A stretch of 38,738 bases of DNA from Fidelibacterota bacterium. Lineage in GTDB: Bacteria; Fidelibacterota; Marinisomatia; SCGC-AAA003-L08; D37C17. Positions 17,558-26,165 of the stretch are shown in pieces; the first letter of the stretch is position 1; every line of letters starts with the position of its first letter. The DNA lies in NCBI GenBank assembly GCA_014381415.1, contig JACNLQ010000076.1, positions 1 through 38,738 of the forward strand. Direction: 5' to 3'. Both the position numbers and the translations under genes were made by a program. The notes under the pieces were generated by a model. It was given only the letters and a program-made list of their open reading frames with translations, was not told the origin of the DNA and ran no database searches.

Positions 17558-18361
17558 TCATTCTCCAACCTCAATTTGACCATGGTAGAAAGATTCAATA
17601 TTGATATCTTCATTATTACTATTACGTAATGTGGCGTCGGAAATAATAATTTCAGTACTTGCTTGTCCAATGCGATTAAATGACAACTGAACCAATGCAT
17701 TTAGATTATTATAATCTCCATTGATTTCCCAATTCAATATAGTGATTCTGTCTTCATCAAGTTCAGGGCAAAACAAATTACTCTCTAATCCACAATTAAT
17801 TGCATTTTCGTTAAATTCAACTTGATTGCTGTCAAATTGCAATTCTATTTGAGATCCTGACATATCACCAATATTTTCAACATAGAGATACACATCAAAT
17901 GTCCCACCAGAATTTACTTGTTGATAACGAGGATAAATCCTTAGGGCTGGTTCAGTGATGCCATCAATTTCAAAATCAACTGTAACTGATTCGTCCTGTT
18001 CTAAAACATCAAACCGGCTTTTCACATGAAAGGTATAATTTCCCTCATCCAGATTGTCAAGAGTAATAGTTGTGTTGGAATTCCAACCTGACCAGAAATT
18101 ATAGGGCTGTAATACCTGATCAATATAACTATGAGACTCAACCATATAGCTAAATTCCAGTGCAAATTTGTTCCCAAACCAATGAAAAGTAGCCGAAGAA
18201 GAATCAGTTTCTGTGTAGAGGTTTTCAACCATTGGATTCTGATCATCTGGTGGAGCTTCAAATGGATTATCACTGAAATCAGGTAATTCCTCACAGGCTG
18301 AAAATATCAGTACCATTAAAATTGTGATTAAATATTTTAATTTGCATAAAAACTTCAACAT
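17558..18361 (-). CDS. Lipoprotein with fibronectin-like and cohesin-like domains
   Basis: 267 residues. The signal ends in a lipobox (LIFSAC, lipidated Cys23), so it is anchored to a membrane, likely the outer one. Residues about 45-130 look like a fibronectin type III or Ig-like module (SSSATFHWFGNKFALEFSYM, TITLDNLDEGNYTFHVKSRF). Residues about 140-265 resemble a cohesin fold: ALRIYPRYQQVNSGGTFDVY, then YVENIGDMSGSQIELQFDSN (strand, 'xxGSxIELxFD', then QVEF), with the closing ASTEIIISDATLRNSNNEDI strand. It sits six bases downstream of the caspase-like gene and overlaps the possible early start of the FISUMP frame by ATGA. The co-located T9SS cargo carries dockerin-like loops, so a surface receptor-ligand pair is possible. 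The cohesin call is by pattern only. Confidence 0.72.
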   Translation of the reverse strand: MLKFLCKLKYLITILMVLIFSACEELPDFSDNPFEAPPDDQNPMVENLYTETDSSSATFHWFGNKFALEFSYMVESHSYIDQVLQPYNFWSGWNSNTTITLDNLDEGNYTFHVKSRFDVLEQDESVTVDFEIDGITEPALRIYPRYQQVNSGGTFDVYLYVENIGDMSGSQIELQFDSNQVEFNENAINCGLESNLFCPELDEDRITILNWEINGDYNNLNALVQLSFNRIGQASTEIIISDATLRNSNNEDINIESFYHGQIEVGE

Positions 18362-18367
18362 TATCTC

Positions 18368-19837
18368 CTAAAACCTGATTCTCGCTTCAATTTGCCCATT
18401 CCGATTGACGCCAACTGAGAAATTATTTTCATGGGAATAATTATTTGATTTCATCTTTTTTATATCCCTAATATTCCAAAGCCATACACCAACTGCGACT
18501 GTACCAGCAGCAATCTGCCCAGCTTGAACACTAACTTTTTTACTTAAAATACGTCGAGCTTCAAGTTTATAGTTTTCATAATCTACATCAGTTTTTAATG
18601 AAGGGTTCTTTTCAGGGTCCATATTATCCAATGCAATTTGATATTCTTGGCTATATCTTTCATAATCATTTGATAAGCCAATATATGCTGCAACAGAAAT
18701 TACTTCTAATCCTGTAAAAAGAATTCCTTTCCCAGCTCGCCCTGTATAATAATGCCCCATTCCTGGAAATACCCAAGCTAATTTAGAAGCAGTTTTTATT
18801 TTATTGGGTGAATATGATTTTCCATTTTTAGGTATACTTTTTTTCGGTAGTAATTCACTTTCACCTCTACCCTGTGCCTGAAGTTTTAATAGTTTCTTAA
18901 TTTCTGCCATTTCAGATTCTAAGTCAGAAAGTTGTTCACTCCCAGGGGTATTATCAGCAAATTGTTCGTCTAATGTTTCACTTATAAAAACAAACTCACC
19001 CATATCGCTGCCAATACGTCCTTTTTGGGGAGTATGGGCTCCATCCACATCTACAACCACCCTGTTTTTTATAAAACCTCCCAGTTCATCGCCTGTAATA
19101 ATTCCGTCCATATTTTCATCTGCAAGACCATCGCCTAATCCTTTTATAAGATTTCGAGTAAATGCACTATGACCCCATTCCGGTTTTTCTATGACCTGCT
19201 CATCCTTGCCACCGGCAGTTATAACTTGACGTCCCCTCTCCTTGGTCATTTTTTGGATATACTCTGGGGTTGTGTCTTTTTTAAGTCCACGAGTGTTCAA
19301 TGTCAGCCCACCATAACACGCATCTACCAGATAGAGAATATGCTTGGCATAGGACATATCCGCTATATCATAAACAGACTTCATAGGAATGCTTGATAAA
19401 TAAAGATTATCAAGATTGCCATCAACCGGAATGAGATAGCCCATATCACCACCACTGGGAAGTTTATAGGTCTCACCATGCCCTGCATAGAAAACAACAA
19501 CCCTATCTTTTTCTTTTGCCTGAGTGAGAATATCACTGAAACCTTTAAGTATATTATCCTTTGTGGCTTCTTCATCCGTGATAAGTTTTATATTAGTGTC
19601 TTTAAATCCATATTTATCGACCAGCATATCTTTTACGGCTATGGCATCATTCACTGCATAGTTAAGCGGTTCCACATTTTGGTATTTATTTATACCAATA
19701 ACGAGTGCCCAACTTTCACTATAAATAGAATTAATAAATGAAAACTTTTCATTGGCAACTTCCATCGCAGAATCAACTTCTGCTAATAAGGCTGAAAATA
19801 AACCCAGTATGCAGATTATGTTTTTATAATTCTTCAT
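18368..19837 (-). CDS. Secreted caspase-like (C14) peptidase with EF-hand loop and C-terminal membrane helices
   Basis: 489 residues from the ATG at 19837, chosen because AGGAGGT lies six bases upstream; an in-frame upstream ATG at 19879 would translate the ribosome-binding site. Signal peptide MKNYKNIICILGLFSALLAE. The caspase domain spans about 40-290: WALVIGINKYQNVEPLNYAV, catalytic His120 (FYAGHGE) and Cys174 (LVDACYGG). Within it a 12-residue loop DENMDGIITGDE (240-251) matches a canonical Ca2+-binding EF-hand. A coiled, polar linker follows, then a DUF5683-like segment (AWVFPGMGHYYTGRAGKG, about 354-371) and two hydrophobic helices (about 370-388 and 440-460). Such peptidases cleave after basic or acidic residues; the target here is unknown. 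It heads the run leading to the CHASE2 cyclase. Confidence 0.85.
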   Translation of the reverse strand: MKNYKNIICILGLFSALLAEVDSAMEVANEKFSFINSIYSESWALVIGINKYQNVEPLNYAVNDAIAVKDMLVDKYGFKDTNIKLITDEEATKDNILKGFSDILTQAKEKDRVVVFYAGHGETYKLPSGGDMGYLIPVDGNLDNLYLSSIPMKSVYDIADMSYAKHILYLVDACYGGLTLNTRGLKKDTTPEYIQKMTKERGRQVITAGGKDEQVIEKPEWGHSAFTRNLIKGLGDGLADENMDGIITGDELGGFIKNRVVVDVDGAHTPQKGRIGSDMGEFVFISETLDEQFADNTPGSEQLSDLESEMAEIKKLLKLQAQGRGESELLPKKSIPKNGKSYSPNKIKTASKLAWVFPGMGHYYTGRAGKGILFTGLEVISVAAYIGLSNDYERYSQEYQIALDNMDPEKNPSLKTDVDYENYKLEARRILSKKVSVQAGQIAAGTVAVGVWLWNIRDIKKMKSNNYSHENNFSVGVNRNGQIEARIRF

Positions 19838-19876
19838 GACATACCTCCTGTTATTATTAAATATAGTTTCATCTCT

Positions 19877-19939
19877 CACCTAAATTTAGGGTGGATGATA
19901 TTTTTATCAAATTAAATTCGACACACCTATATTTAGAGG
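19877..19939 (-). promoter_or_regulatory. Candidate operator pair upstream of the caspase-like gene
   Basis: Two related sites, CACCTAAATTTAGGG (19877-19891, containing the perfect palindrome CCTAAATTTAGG at 19879-19890) and CACCTATATTTAGAGG (19924-19939), begin 47 bases apart in the only spacer upstream of the caspase-like gene. On the minus strand a TTGATA and TAAATT pair about 16 bases apart would place the first site over the -10 of a sigma-70-like promoter. No regulator gene is adjacent; the role is inference. Confidence 0.4.
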
Positions 19940-19991
19940 AGAATTTGAAATAAACAACATAAATTATTAGAAATGTGTTGTAAATCACTTA

Positions 19992-20327
19992 TTAATACCT
20001 CTCATGACAATTTGTACATTTTTGAAATTTATACAAAGACTTATCAAATTTCTTTTTAATTAATTTTAATTCTTTAGGTTGGGCAGAAAATTTTAAGATT
20101 GAATCCCTTTTTGTAGAAAATGCAGAAAAAGAACTACCATGAATTGTTACAGAATGAAGCAATAAGGAGTAGGCTTTATTTTTATCCTGCCAGAAAAACC
20201 ATTCTTTATAATTGGAGAATTGAGCAGTATTTTCTTTTTTAGTTTGATTGGTTACAAATACAATCAGTACTAAAATGAGAAATGTAACCAGAATGATCAT
20301 TCTTAATAATGGTGTCCGCCTAGACAA
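19992..20327 (-). CDS. Small membrane-anchored protein ending in a CxxCH motif
   Basis: Up to 111 residues. The listed start is TTG; an ATG ten codons in (at 20300) is equally plausible and still keeps the single N-terminal helix (MIILVTFLILVLIVFVTNQT). The rest is a polar, Lys-rich extracytoplasmic stretch. The last eight residues are KCTNCHERY-like: CTNCH followed by ERY and the stop. CxxCH is the covalent haem attachment motif of c-type cytochromes. With only three residues after it and no distal Met, a normal cytochrome c fold is unlikely, so it may bind haem or metal in another way or have redox-active cysteines. I do not recognise the family. It lies upstream of the caspase-like gene, with no cytochrome genes near. 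Confidence 0.55.
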   Translation of the reverse strand: MSRRTPLLRMIILVTFLILVLIVFVTNQTKKENTAQFSNYKEWFFWQDKNKAYSLLLHSVTIHGSSFSAFSTKRDSILKFSAQPKELKLIKKKFDKSLYKFQKCTNCHERY

Positions 20328-20387
20328 TGCCAGTGATTTTTAAACGTAAATATGTAATTCTTTTGCTTTACGTATTACACCTTACGG

Positions 20388-20645
20388 TCAAAATCCAATG
20401 GGTTTGGTGGCAGCATATTCTCGAGCTAGTTGTTCAACTTCCTCACGGACTACCAATTGAGCACCCCCCTCAACCTGATCATTTTGAGGATGGATTAACT
20501 CAAAACTCTCCATCAATTTATCATAAAAGAGCATGAGAGAGTCGCCTAATACTCTAATTCGCTCTTCTTCAATAATTAACTGGCGCTTGGATTTTAACTT
20601 TTGATCTATTTCAGATTTAGCACCTGAACTTTTTGCAAATGGCAT
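20388..20645 (-). CDS. Small hypothetical protein
   Basis: 85 residues, soluble and charged, with no signal peptide or membrane helix. The central part (KSEIDQKLKSKRQLIIEEER to VREEVEQLAREYAATKP) is largely helical with heptad-like spacing. ATG at 20645 with GAGGT just upstream. It follows the M16 peptidase start region on the same strand, 27 bases beyond that gene's stop, so it is probably the last gene of that transcript. Family not recognised; function unknown. Confidence 0.5.
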   Translation of the reverse strand: MPFAKSSGAKSEIDQKLKSKRQLIIEEERIRVLGDSLMLFYDKLMESFELIHPQNDQVEGGAQLVVREEVEQLAREYAATKPIGF

Positions 20646-20672
20646 AATTACCTCAATTTACCTTGGGGGAAT

Positions 20673-23525
20673 TTACCAGTATTTTCGGGTATTTTTCCAT
20701 TGGTTTATGGAATCGAAAGAAGGTTTGATATTCTTACCCACCTCATGTTCCTTTGCATAGAGTAGGACACTGACTCTTTCCAGTGTTTCATTTGATAAGA
20801 CTTTCGATAAAACCTCCACAGACTTATTCTTGGTTAAGTTTTCCACAGCATTAATAAGTTCTTCATTTCTATCAAAATTCCCATCATAATCAAATGCCAG
20901 AGTATAATATTTTCCAGCTTGTTCTGCAATACTGGTGGGCTTTTCTTTTATTTTTTCAATAACTGAATTTTTAATAACTAGGAAATCATCCTCAGGTAAA
21001 TTCCTTAGAGAATCGGGCAAGGTTAAGGTAAACTGTTCCGCCTGATTTGCTAAATATTCTGCAGGATGATTGCCTGATTGTATAATAAAATAAAAGTAGC
21101 TGGATTTTTCTGTACTGGCAGCACCCCCCCACACAATATATCCCAACTGCTGATTGGTTCGCATTTCCAGATAAAAGGGTGATTCAACAAAATTACCTAT
21201 TACCTTAGCCTGAGCAGCCTCTTCAATGCTGTTTTCACCGAAATACTGCAATCGCCATAGACATGAGTTATTTACTTGGGTTTTTAATACCTGAGTAATA
21301 TCTTCTCCGGCAGTAAAATCAAGCCGTCCCTGATGGATTACCTTTTTCCATTTCTCAGCCTGAATTTTCAATATATCTGTGAGTAAATCTGTATTTTCCC
21401 TGGCTTGACTTTCAGAAACATTGCCAAACACAAAACCCTCGATATATCCTCTCTTTAACAGAACTTTTGAAAACTGTTTCACATCTGACAAATTTATATT
21501 GCTGGCTTCACCAGCCATTTCTGAACTATCATAATAATATTTTCTAAGGATTTTTCTCATTCCCTCCCGAGCAATGCCGGTAGCATTTCCCAAAGCAACA
21601 TTATTCCAATCTCGAATTCTTTTATCCCGAAGCGCCTCAAATTGACTTTCTGGAATAGAAATATTTTTCATATTTGAAAGAACTTCCTTTAACAAATCAT
21701 CAATGGAGTCACTATATCCATTTATTGCAATTGAAATTCCCTCAGCATCATTGGAAACATGGTAATCCATTCCTGCCAAACGAGCTGGGTAAGAAGCTTC
21801 GTTCATAGACTCATTTACCGCAGCGATATACATGGTCATGAGAACCTGACTGTGTAAATCAGTAAACTTATTTGGAAAATAGATTTTGTATCTATAAGAT
21901 GCTTTTGGGCGCTGGAAATCAGTATCCCTGCCCCAATACAACTTTAGACCTTTAGAATCTTCTAAAAGCATAGGTTTCGTTTTTGTATTATCAAATCCTG
22001 GCAGCAAGTTGGCATTTTCAGGTAAATAGGGATTAGGCTCAGGTAAATGTAATTGTGTGTACAATTGGGGAGTTAACAATTCCTTAAAAGCACTGCCCTC
22101 AATTTCTTCATAATTATAATTGGATTTATACCAGAATTCTTCCAGAGGTGTTTCCTGACCGCTGTCTGACAGTACGCAGAGCATATTATTGGGTCGAATA
22201 TATGACAATACTTTCATATATGTAGCAGGGTCTGGACTTCCAAAATGGTAATCCACTCGATGGGCAATATTCATGGGATAAAATGCTAAATTATTAGCAA
22301 AGGAAACAGCTTTCCATGTTCCCTCACCCTTATCTGAATATACCTCTTCTAAACGCGATATTGTTTTCTGCTCATTAAAAATATATTCCTTATATCCCTC
22401 CTGTTTTAACATTTCTACAAATGAAAAGAAATATCTCAAAACTTCTTGATAATTTTCAACCCCTTTCTCTGTGAGTTGAATATGTACCCCCGCAGATCCA
22501 TAATCTGGGGTATCCGGACTGCCACCACCGCTTAAACCTGTTGCCAACCCCTTTTCTTTTAATAATGACAACAAACTACCTTTGCCTTCATACCCCATTA
22601 ATGTGCCTAAAATGCTCATGGGTTTGCTGTCATAATATTGATACAAGTCAATGGGAAGTGGAAATTCCAGTCCTAACTCTTTTTTATCCTTAACTGGTTT
22701 TACACGGATGAGACGCAAGGCATCTTTTTCAGAAAGATATACGGGGGGATAGTCAATTTCTGGAGCTTTATTATTCTTAATATCACTAAAATATTTCCGA
22801 GCCCAATTTTCCATATCTGAAAGTGGATATTTACTCAACAATGCCAATGCCATTTGATTTGCAGAATAATATTTTTTATGGAAATCCAGTAAAACCTGTC
22901 TATCTACCTTTTCTAGAGTTTCCAATGAGCCAATTTCAAAATGATTGGAAGGATGATCTTCATTATAAATAGTCCGTTTTATCTGACGCATGCGCCAATA
23001 ATCATGTTCCAGGTTCTTCTGAAATTCAGAGTTTACCGCGTTCTGCTCCCGATTGGTATAATCGGGGTTAAAAGCAGGTGCTATAAAAAATTGAGAGAAC
23101 CTATCCAATCCCCCTTCATATGCTTCATGAATAACCTCAAATAGATAATTGGTATGGTCTTCCGCTGTGTAAGCATTAGAATAACCGCCATTACTGGAAA
23201 GGTACATTTTATAGTCTTCCACATCTGGATATTTTTCAGTCCCCAAAAATAATAAATGTTCTAAAAAGTGTGCCAAGCCCTGAGCATCTTCTGGGTCTGA
23301 TAACGACCCTACCTTCACATTCATAGATGCGGCTGAAATGTTGTATTTTGGATTGGATACAAGAATGACCTTCAAGCCGTTATCCAAGGTAAATTTCTTG
23401 TATTCTGTTTCATCCAATGGATGTTTATCGGGAATACCAATACCAGATATTGTCGCTGAATTCCGCCAGATTAAAGCTATCCCTATCAAAAATAAAACGA
23501 ATAATATTTTTTCATATTTTTTCAT
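20673..23525 (-). CDS. M16 family zinc metallopeptidase (pitrilysin/insulysin type)
   Basis: 950 residues, the length of single-chain M16A peptidases such as pitrilysin (about 960). An N-terminal hydrophobic segment (KILFVLFLIGIALIW) makes it secreted or membrane anchored. The inverted zinc motif HFLEH (His86, Glu89, His90) is followed 81 residues after His86 by Glu167 (REQNAVNSEF), the same spacing as the third zinc ligand in pitrilysin. The three further structural repeats of the clamshell extend to the C-terminus (NQQLGYIVWGGA is the conserved region in the last part). It degrades peptides that fit its chamber. AGGAGAT lies seven bases before the ATG. It follows the symporter-NamZ fusion by 47 bases on the same strand and may share its transcript. 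Confidence 0.93.
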   Translation of the reverse strand: MKKYEKILFVLFLIGIALIWRNSATISGIGIPDKHPLDETEYKKFTLDNGLKVILVSNPKYNISAASMNVKVGSLSDPEDAQGLAHFLEHLLFLGTEKYPDVEDYKMYLSSNGGYSNAYTAEDHTNYLFEVIHEAYEGGLDRFSQFFIAPAFNPDYTNREQNAVNSEFQKNLEHDYWRMRQIKRTIYNEDHPSNHFEIGSLETLEKVDRQVLLDFHKKYYSANQMALALLSKYPLSDMENWARKYFSDIKNNKAPEIDYPPVYLSEKDALRLIRVKPVKDKKELGLEFPLPIDLYQYYDSKPMSILGTLMGYEGKGSLLSLLKEKGLATGLSGGGSPDTPDYGSAGVHIQLTEKGVENYQEVLRYFFSFVEMLKQEGYKEYIFNEQKTISRLEEVYSDKGEGTWKAVSFANNLAFYPMNIAHRVDYHFGSPDPATYMKVLSYIRPNNMLCVLSDSGQETPLEEFWYKSNYNYEEIEGSAFKELLTPQLYTQLHLPEPNPYLPENANLLPGFDNTKTKPMLLEDSKGLKLYWGRDTDFQRPKASYRYKIYFPNKFTDLHSQVLMTMYIAAVNESMNEASYPARLAGMDYHVSNDAEGISIAINGYSDSIDDLLKEVLSNMKNISIPESQFEALRDKRIRDWNNVALGNATGIAREGMRKILRKYYYDSSEMAGEASNINLSDVKQFSKVLLKRGYIEGFVFGNVSESQARENTDLLTDILKIQAEKWKKVIHQGRLDFTAGEDITQVLKTQVNNSCLWRLQYFGENSIEEAAQAKVIGNFVESPFYLEMRTNQQLGYIVWGGAASTEKSSYFYFIIQSGNHPAEYLANQAEQFTLTLPDSLRNLPEDDFLVIKNSVIEKIKEKPTSIAEQAGKYYTLAFDYDGNFDRNEELINAVENLTKNKSVEVLSKVLSNETLERVSVLLYAKEHEVGKNIKPSFDSINQWKNTRKYW

Positions 23526-23572
23526 ATGATCTCCTAATTTAATTTAGATGTGTTTAATTTTGATTTATAATT

Positions 23573-26158
23573 TTAGTATAGCAGGTACTCCTGCTTACTT
23601 TTAATAAATAAGTTTTCATTATCAAATTTATCAATTATTATATTATTCAAATCCTTTCCGCTCTCTATAGAAAGTCTTAGCCTGTCCGAACCATATAATT
23701 TATCAATAAAATTGGATTCCAGAAACTTGAATTGTTCAGAGTGTAATGATTTAATAATTGATAATAATTGGATAGTCCATTCAATGGGTTTTTCTAAATG
23801 ATGAATAGCCAATCCAAAACATTTTTCGTTCTCATATTTGGGGTATTTTGCTGCCGGAATTGATAATGGGGTAAATTCGGCAATTTCATATTTATCATTG
23901 GGTTGTTTAATTTTTATTAATTCATCAAATAATTTTTTACTATCCATCCAGGGTGTGCCTATAAATTTAAACGAACTATCCGTTCCCCTGCCCTCTGATA
24001 AATTGGTTCCTTCCAATAGGCATAATCCTTGATATAACCAGGCTGTTTCTAAATTGACCATATTGGGTGAAGGTGGTGGATTGAATACAGCTTCTCTTTC
24101 AACTTGTGTAATTTTTCCTGAATATGGTATAATGGTTAAATCTGCTTTAATACCATTTTTCAACCAATCTTCGCCATTTATCATTTGGGCCAATTCTCCC
24201 AAAGTCATTCCATGTCGAACGGGTATTGGGTGCATCCCTACAAAAGATGAAAATTTCTCGTTCAATATTGGTCCCGAAACATCATTTCCTAATGGATTTA
24301 TTCTATCCAACACCATAAACGGAATCCCTTTTTCAGCGGCTGCTTCCATGGCTAAAGTCATTGTACTTAAATAGGTGTAGTAGCGAACGCCAATATCCTG
24401 CATATCGAAAACCAATATATCAATCTCATTTAACATTTTTGGAGTTGGCTTTTTGGTCTTTCCATACAAACTATAAATAGGAGAATCAGTAAGGTGGTCA
24501 AGTCCATTTTCTACCTTTTCGCCAGCTCCAGATACACCCTTGAAGCCATGTTCAGGCGTAAATATTGCCTTTATAATTACACCATTTTCATGAGCTAATT
24601 TGATAAAATGATTGCCATTTCTATTCACAGAGGTATGGTTCACAACCACACCTAAATTTTTACCTTTTAAAATGGCAAATCCATCTTCAGATAATACTTC
24701 CAATCCACTTTGATATTGACCACTTAAATAGTTATAATATCCAGCAAATAGGAGAATGCTCATTATTACAATACCTTTCTTCACCCCTGCAAAATGAAGT
24801 CCATGCACAAGCAGTAGATTTAAAATTGCTGCAATTCCTATATACCAGGTCCAAGCTACTCCCATCCATTGGAGAAAAAACACAGTGCCCAGGCTTCCGA
24901 GAAGTCCAATAATCAAAATGGGTGTGGTGAATTTTTTGTCTGACCTTGATAAGATAAACAAACTCAGTAATCCCCCATAGGTAAAGGAAGCAATTTTTAA
25001 ACCCAACACCACAACTGCTGTATTGCCTTCATCAAAAAATAACGCCAGAAGTATGAGCAGGATTGCCCAAACAGCACTCACTATCATAGAGCGTTTTAGG
25101 CTAATGTTTTTTCGCATCCAATCATGAATAGTTGATGATGCCAGTGAATTGATTGATGAACTCAGCGTTGACATTGCCGCCGAAAGCACACCAGCCAATA
25201 ATATTCCCCGTACACCGATAGGCAAATGGTTAACTATAAAGGTAGAAAGTTCCCTGTCTTTGGTCATTTCAATACCACCAGTATATATCCATATTAAAGA
25301 GCCTGCCAACAGAAATACTGCAAATTGTAGAAACACAAAAAATCCACTGCCTATCATTGCCTTTCGGGCTGAACTGAGATTCCCGCAGGTGAGTACCCGC
25401 TGCACCATCATATAATCAGCGCCATGGGATGCGAAGGACAGTAGGATTCCCCCAAGGAAAGCAGAACCAAAGAACCAGGCATCAGTGAACATATTATCTG
25501 TAGTAAAGCGGAATATCCGTGTTTTCCCAGCTTCCAATAAAGGTACCCAATCTGAAAATTCTACAGAGTTCAAAATAAAATATATAACAATAGCACCCCC
25601 AGCTAAATACAACACAAACTGGAAGGTGTCCACCCAGAGAACTGTACGAATACCCCCTGATAAGGTGTATACCATAGTGACAATTCCAATAATGAGGACT
25701 GCCATCCAAATGGGCCAACCCGTCACCACCTGCACTACCACCGCTGTAGCTAAGAAACGGACACCATCAGCAAATAGGCGAGTAATGAGAAATATTCCAG
25801 AGGCCGTCTTTTGAACCGGCTTACCAAAACGTGAACCCAATATTTCATAAATGGAAGTAATATTTCCTTTGAAATACTGGGGAAGGAGAAAAATGGAAAC
25901 CAATACCCGACCTAGAATATAACCCATTGCCAGTTGTAGGAAGAACCAGTCACCACGATAGGCAAGCCCAGGCACGGATACAAAAGTAAGTACTGAAGTC
26001 TCCGTTGCCACAATTGAAAACATTGCTACCCACCAAGGAGTATTGCGCCCAGCTAAGAAATAGTCCTCAGCCGATTTATTCTTCCTAGAATTATAAATGC
26101 CGTAAGCGGAGATTCCACCTAGGAAAAGAATGATAATTCCTAAATCAATATAATGCAT
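23573..26158 (-). CDS. SSS-family symporter fused to a NamZ (DUF1343) exo-muramidase domain
   Basis: 861 residues in one uninterrupted frame. Residues 1 to about 465 are a sodium:solute symporter with, by eye, 14 membrane helices; LSGGIRTVLWVDTFQF is the family signature. From about 475 to the end is a complete DUF1343/NamZ domain: FTPEHGFKG, VFDMQDIGVRYYTY, VLDRINPLGN, HGMTLGELA and EGTNLSEGRGT. NamZ removes N-acetylmuramic acid from the non-reducing ends of peptidoglycan fragments. In SSS proteins with 14 helices both ends face outside, so the enzyme would sit in the periplasm beside the permease. The neighbours are a NagZ-type hydrolase, alanine racemase and a MurK-like kinase, so MurNAc is the obvious candidate substrate of the permease. 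Fusion seen directly; substrate inferred. Confidence 0.9.
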   Translation of the reverse strand: MHYIDLGIIILFLGGISAYGIYNSRKNKSAEDYFLAGRNTPWWVAMFSIVATETSVLTFVSVPGLAYRGDWFFLQLAMGYILGRVLVSIFLLPQYFKGNITSIYEILGSRFGKPVQKTASGIFLITRLFADGVRFLATAVVVQVVTGWPIWMAVLIIGIVTMVYTLSGGIRTVLWVDTFQFVLYLAGGAIVIYFILNSVEFSDWVPLLEAGKTRIFRFTTDNMFTDAWFFGSAFLGGILLSFASHGADYMMVQRVLTCGNLSSARKAMIGSGFFVFLQFAVFLLAGSLIWIYTGGIEMTKDRELSTFIVNHLPIGVRGILLAGVLSAAMSTLSSSINSLASSTIHDWMRKNISLKRSMIVSAVWAILLILLALFFDEGNTAVVVLGLKIASFTYGGLLSLFILSRSDKKFTTPILIIGLLGSLGTVFFLQWMGVAWTWYIGIAAILNLLLVHGLHFAGVKKGIVIMSILLFAGYYNYLSGQYQSGLEVLSEDGFAILKGKNLGVVVNHTSVNRNGNHFIKLAHENGVIIKAIFTPEHGFKGVSGAGEKVENGLDHLTDSPIYSLYGKTKKPTPKMLNEIDILVFDMQDIGVRYYTYLSTMTLAMEAAAEKGIPFMVLDRINPLGNDVSGPILNEKFSSFVGMHPIPVRHGMTLGELAQMINGEDWLKNGIKADLTIIPYSGKITQVEREAVFNPPPSPNMVNLETAWLYQGLCLLEGTNLSEGRGTDSSFKFIGTPWMDSKKLFDELIKIKQPNDKYEIAEFTPLSIPAAKYPKYENEKCFGLAIHHLEKPIEWTIQLLSIIKSLHSEQFKFLESNFIDKLYGSDRLRLSIESGKDLNNIIIDKFDNENLFIKSKQEYLLY

Positions 26159-26165
26159 AAAACAG

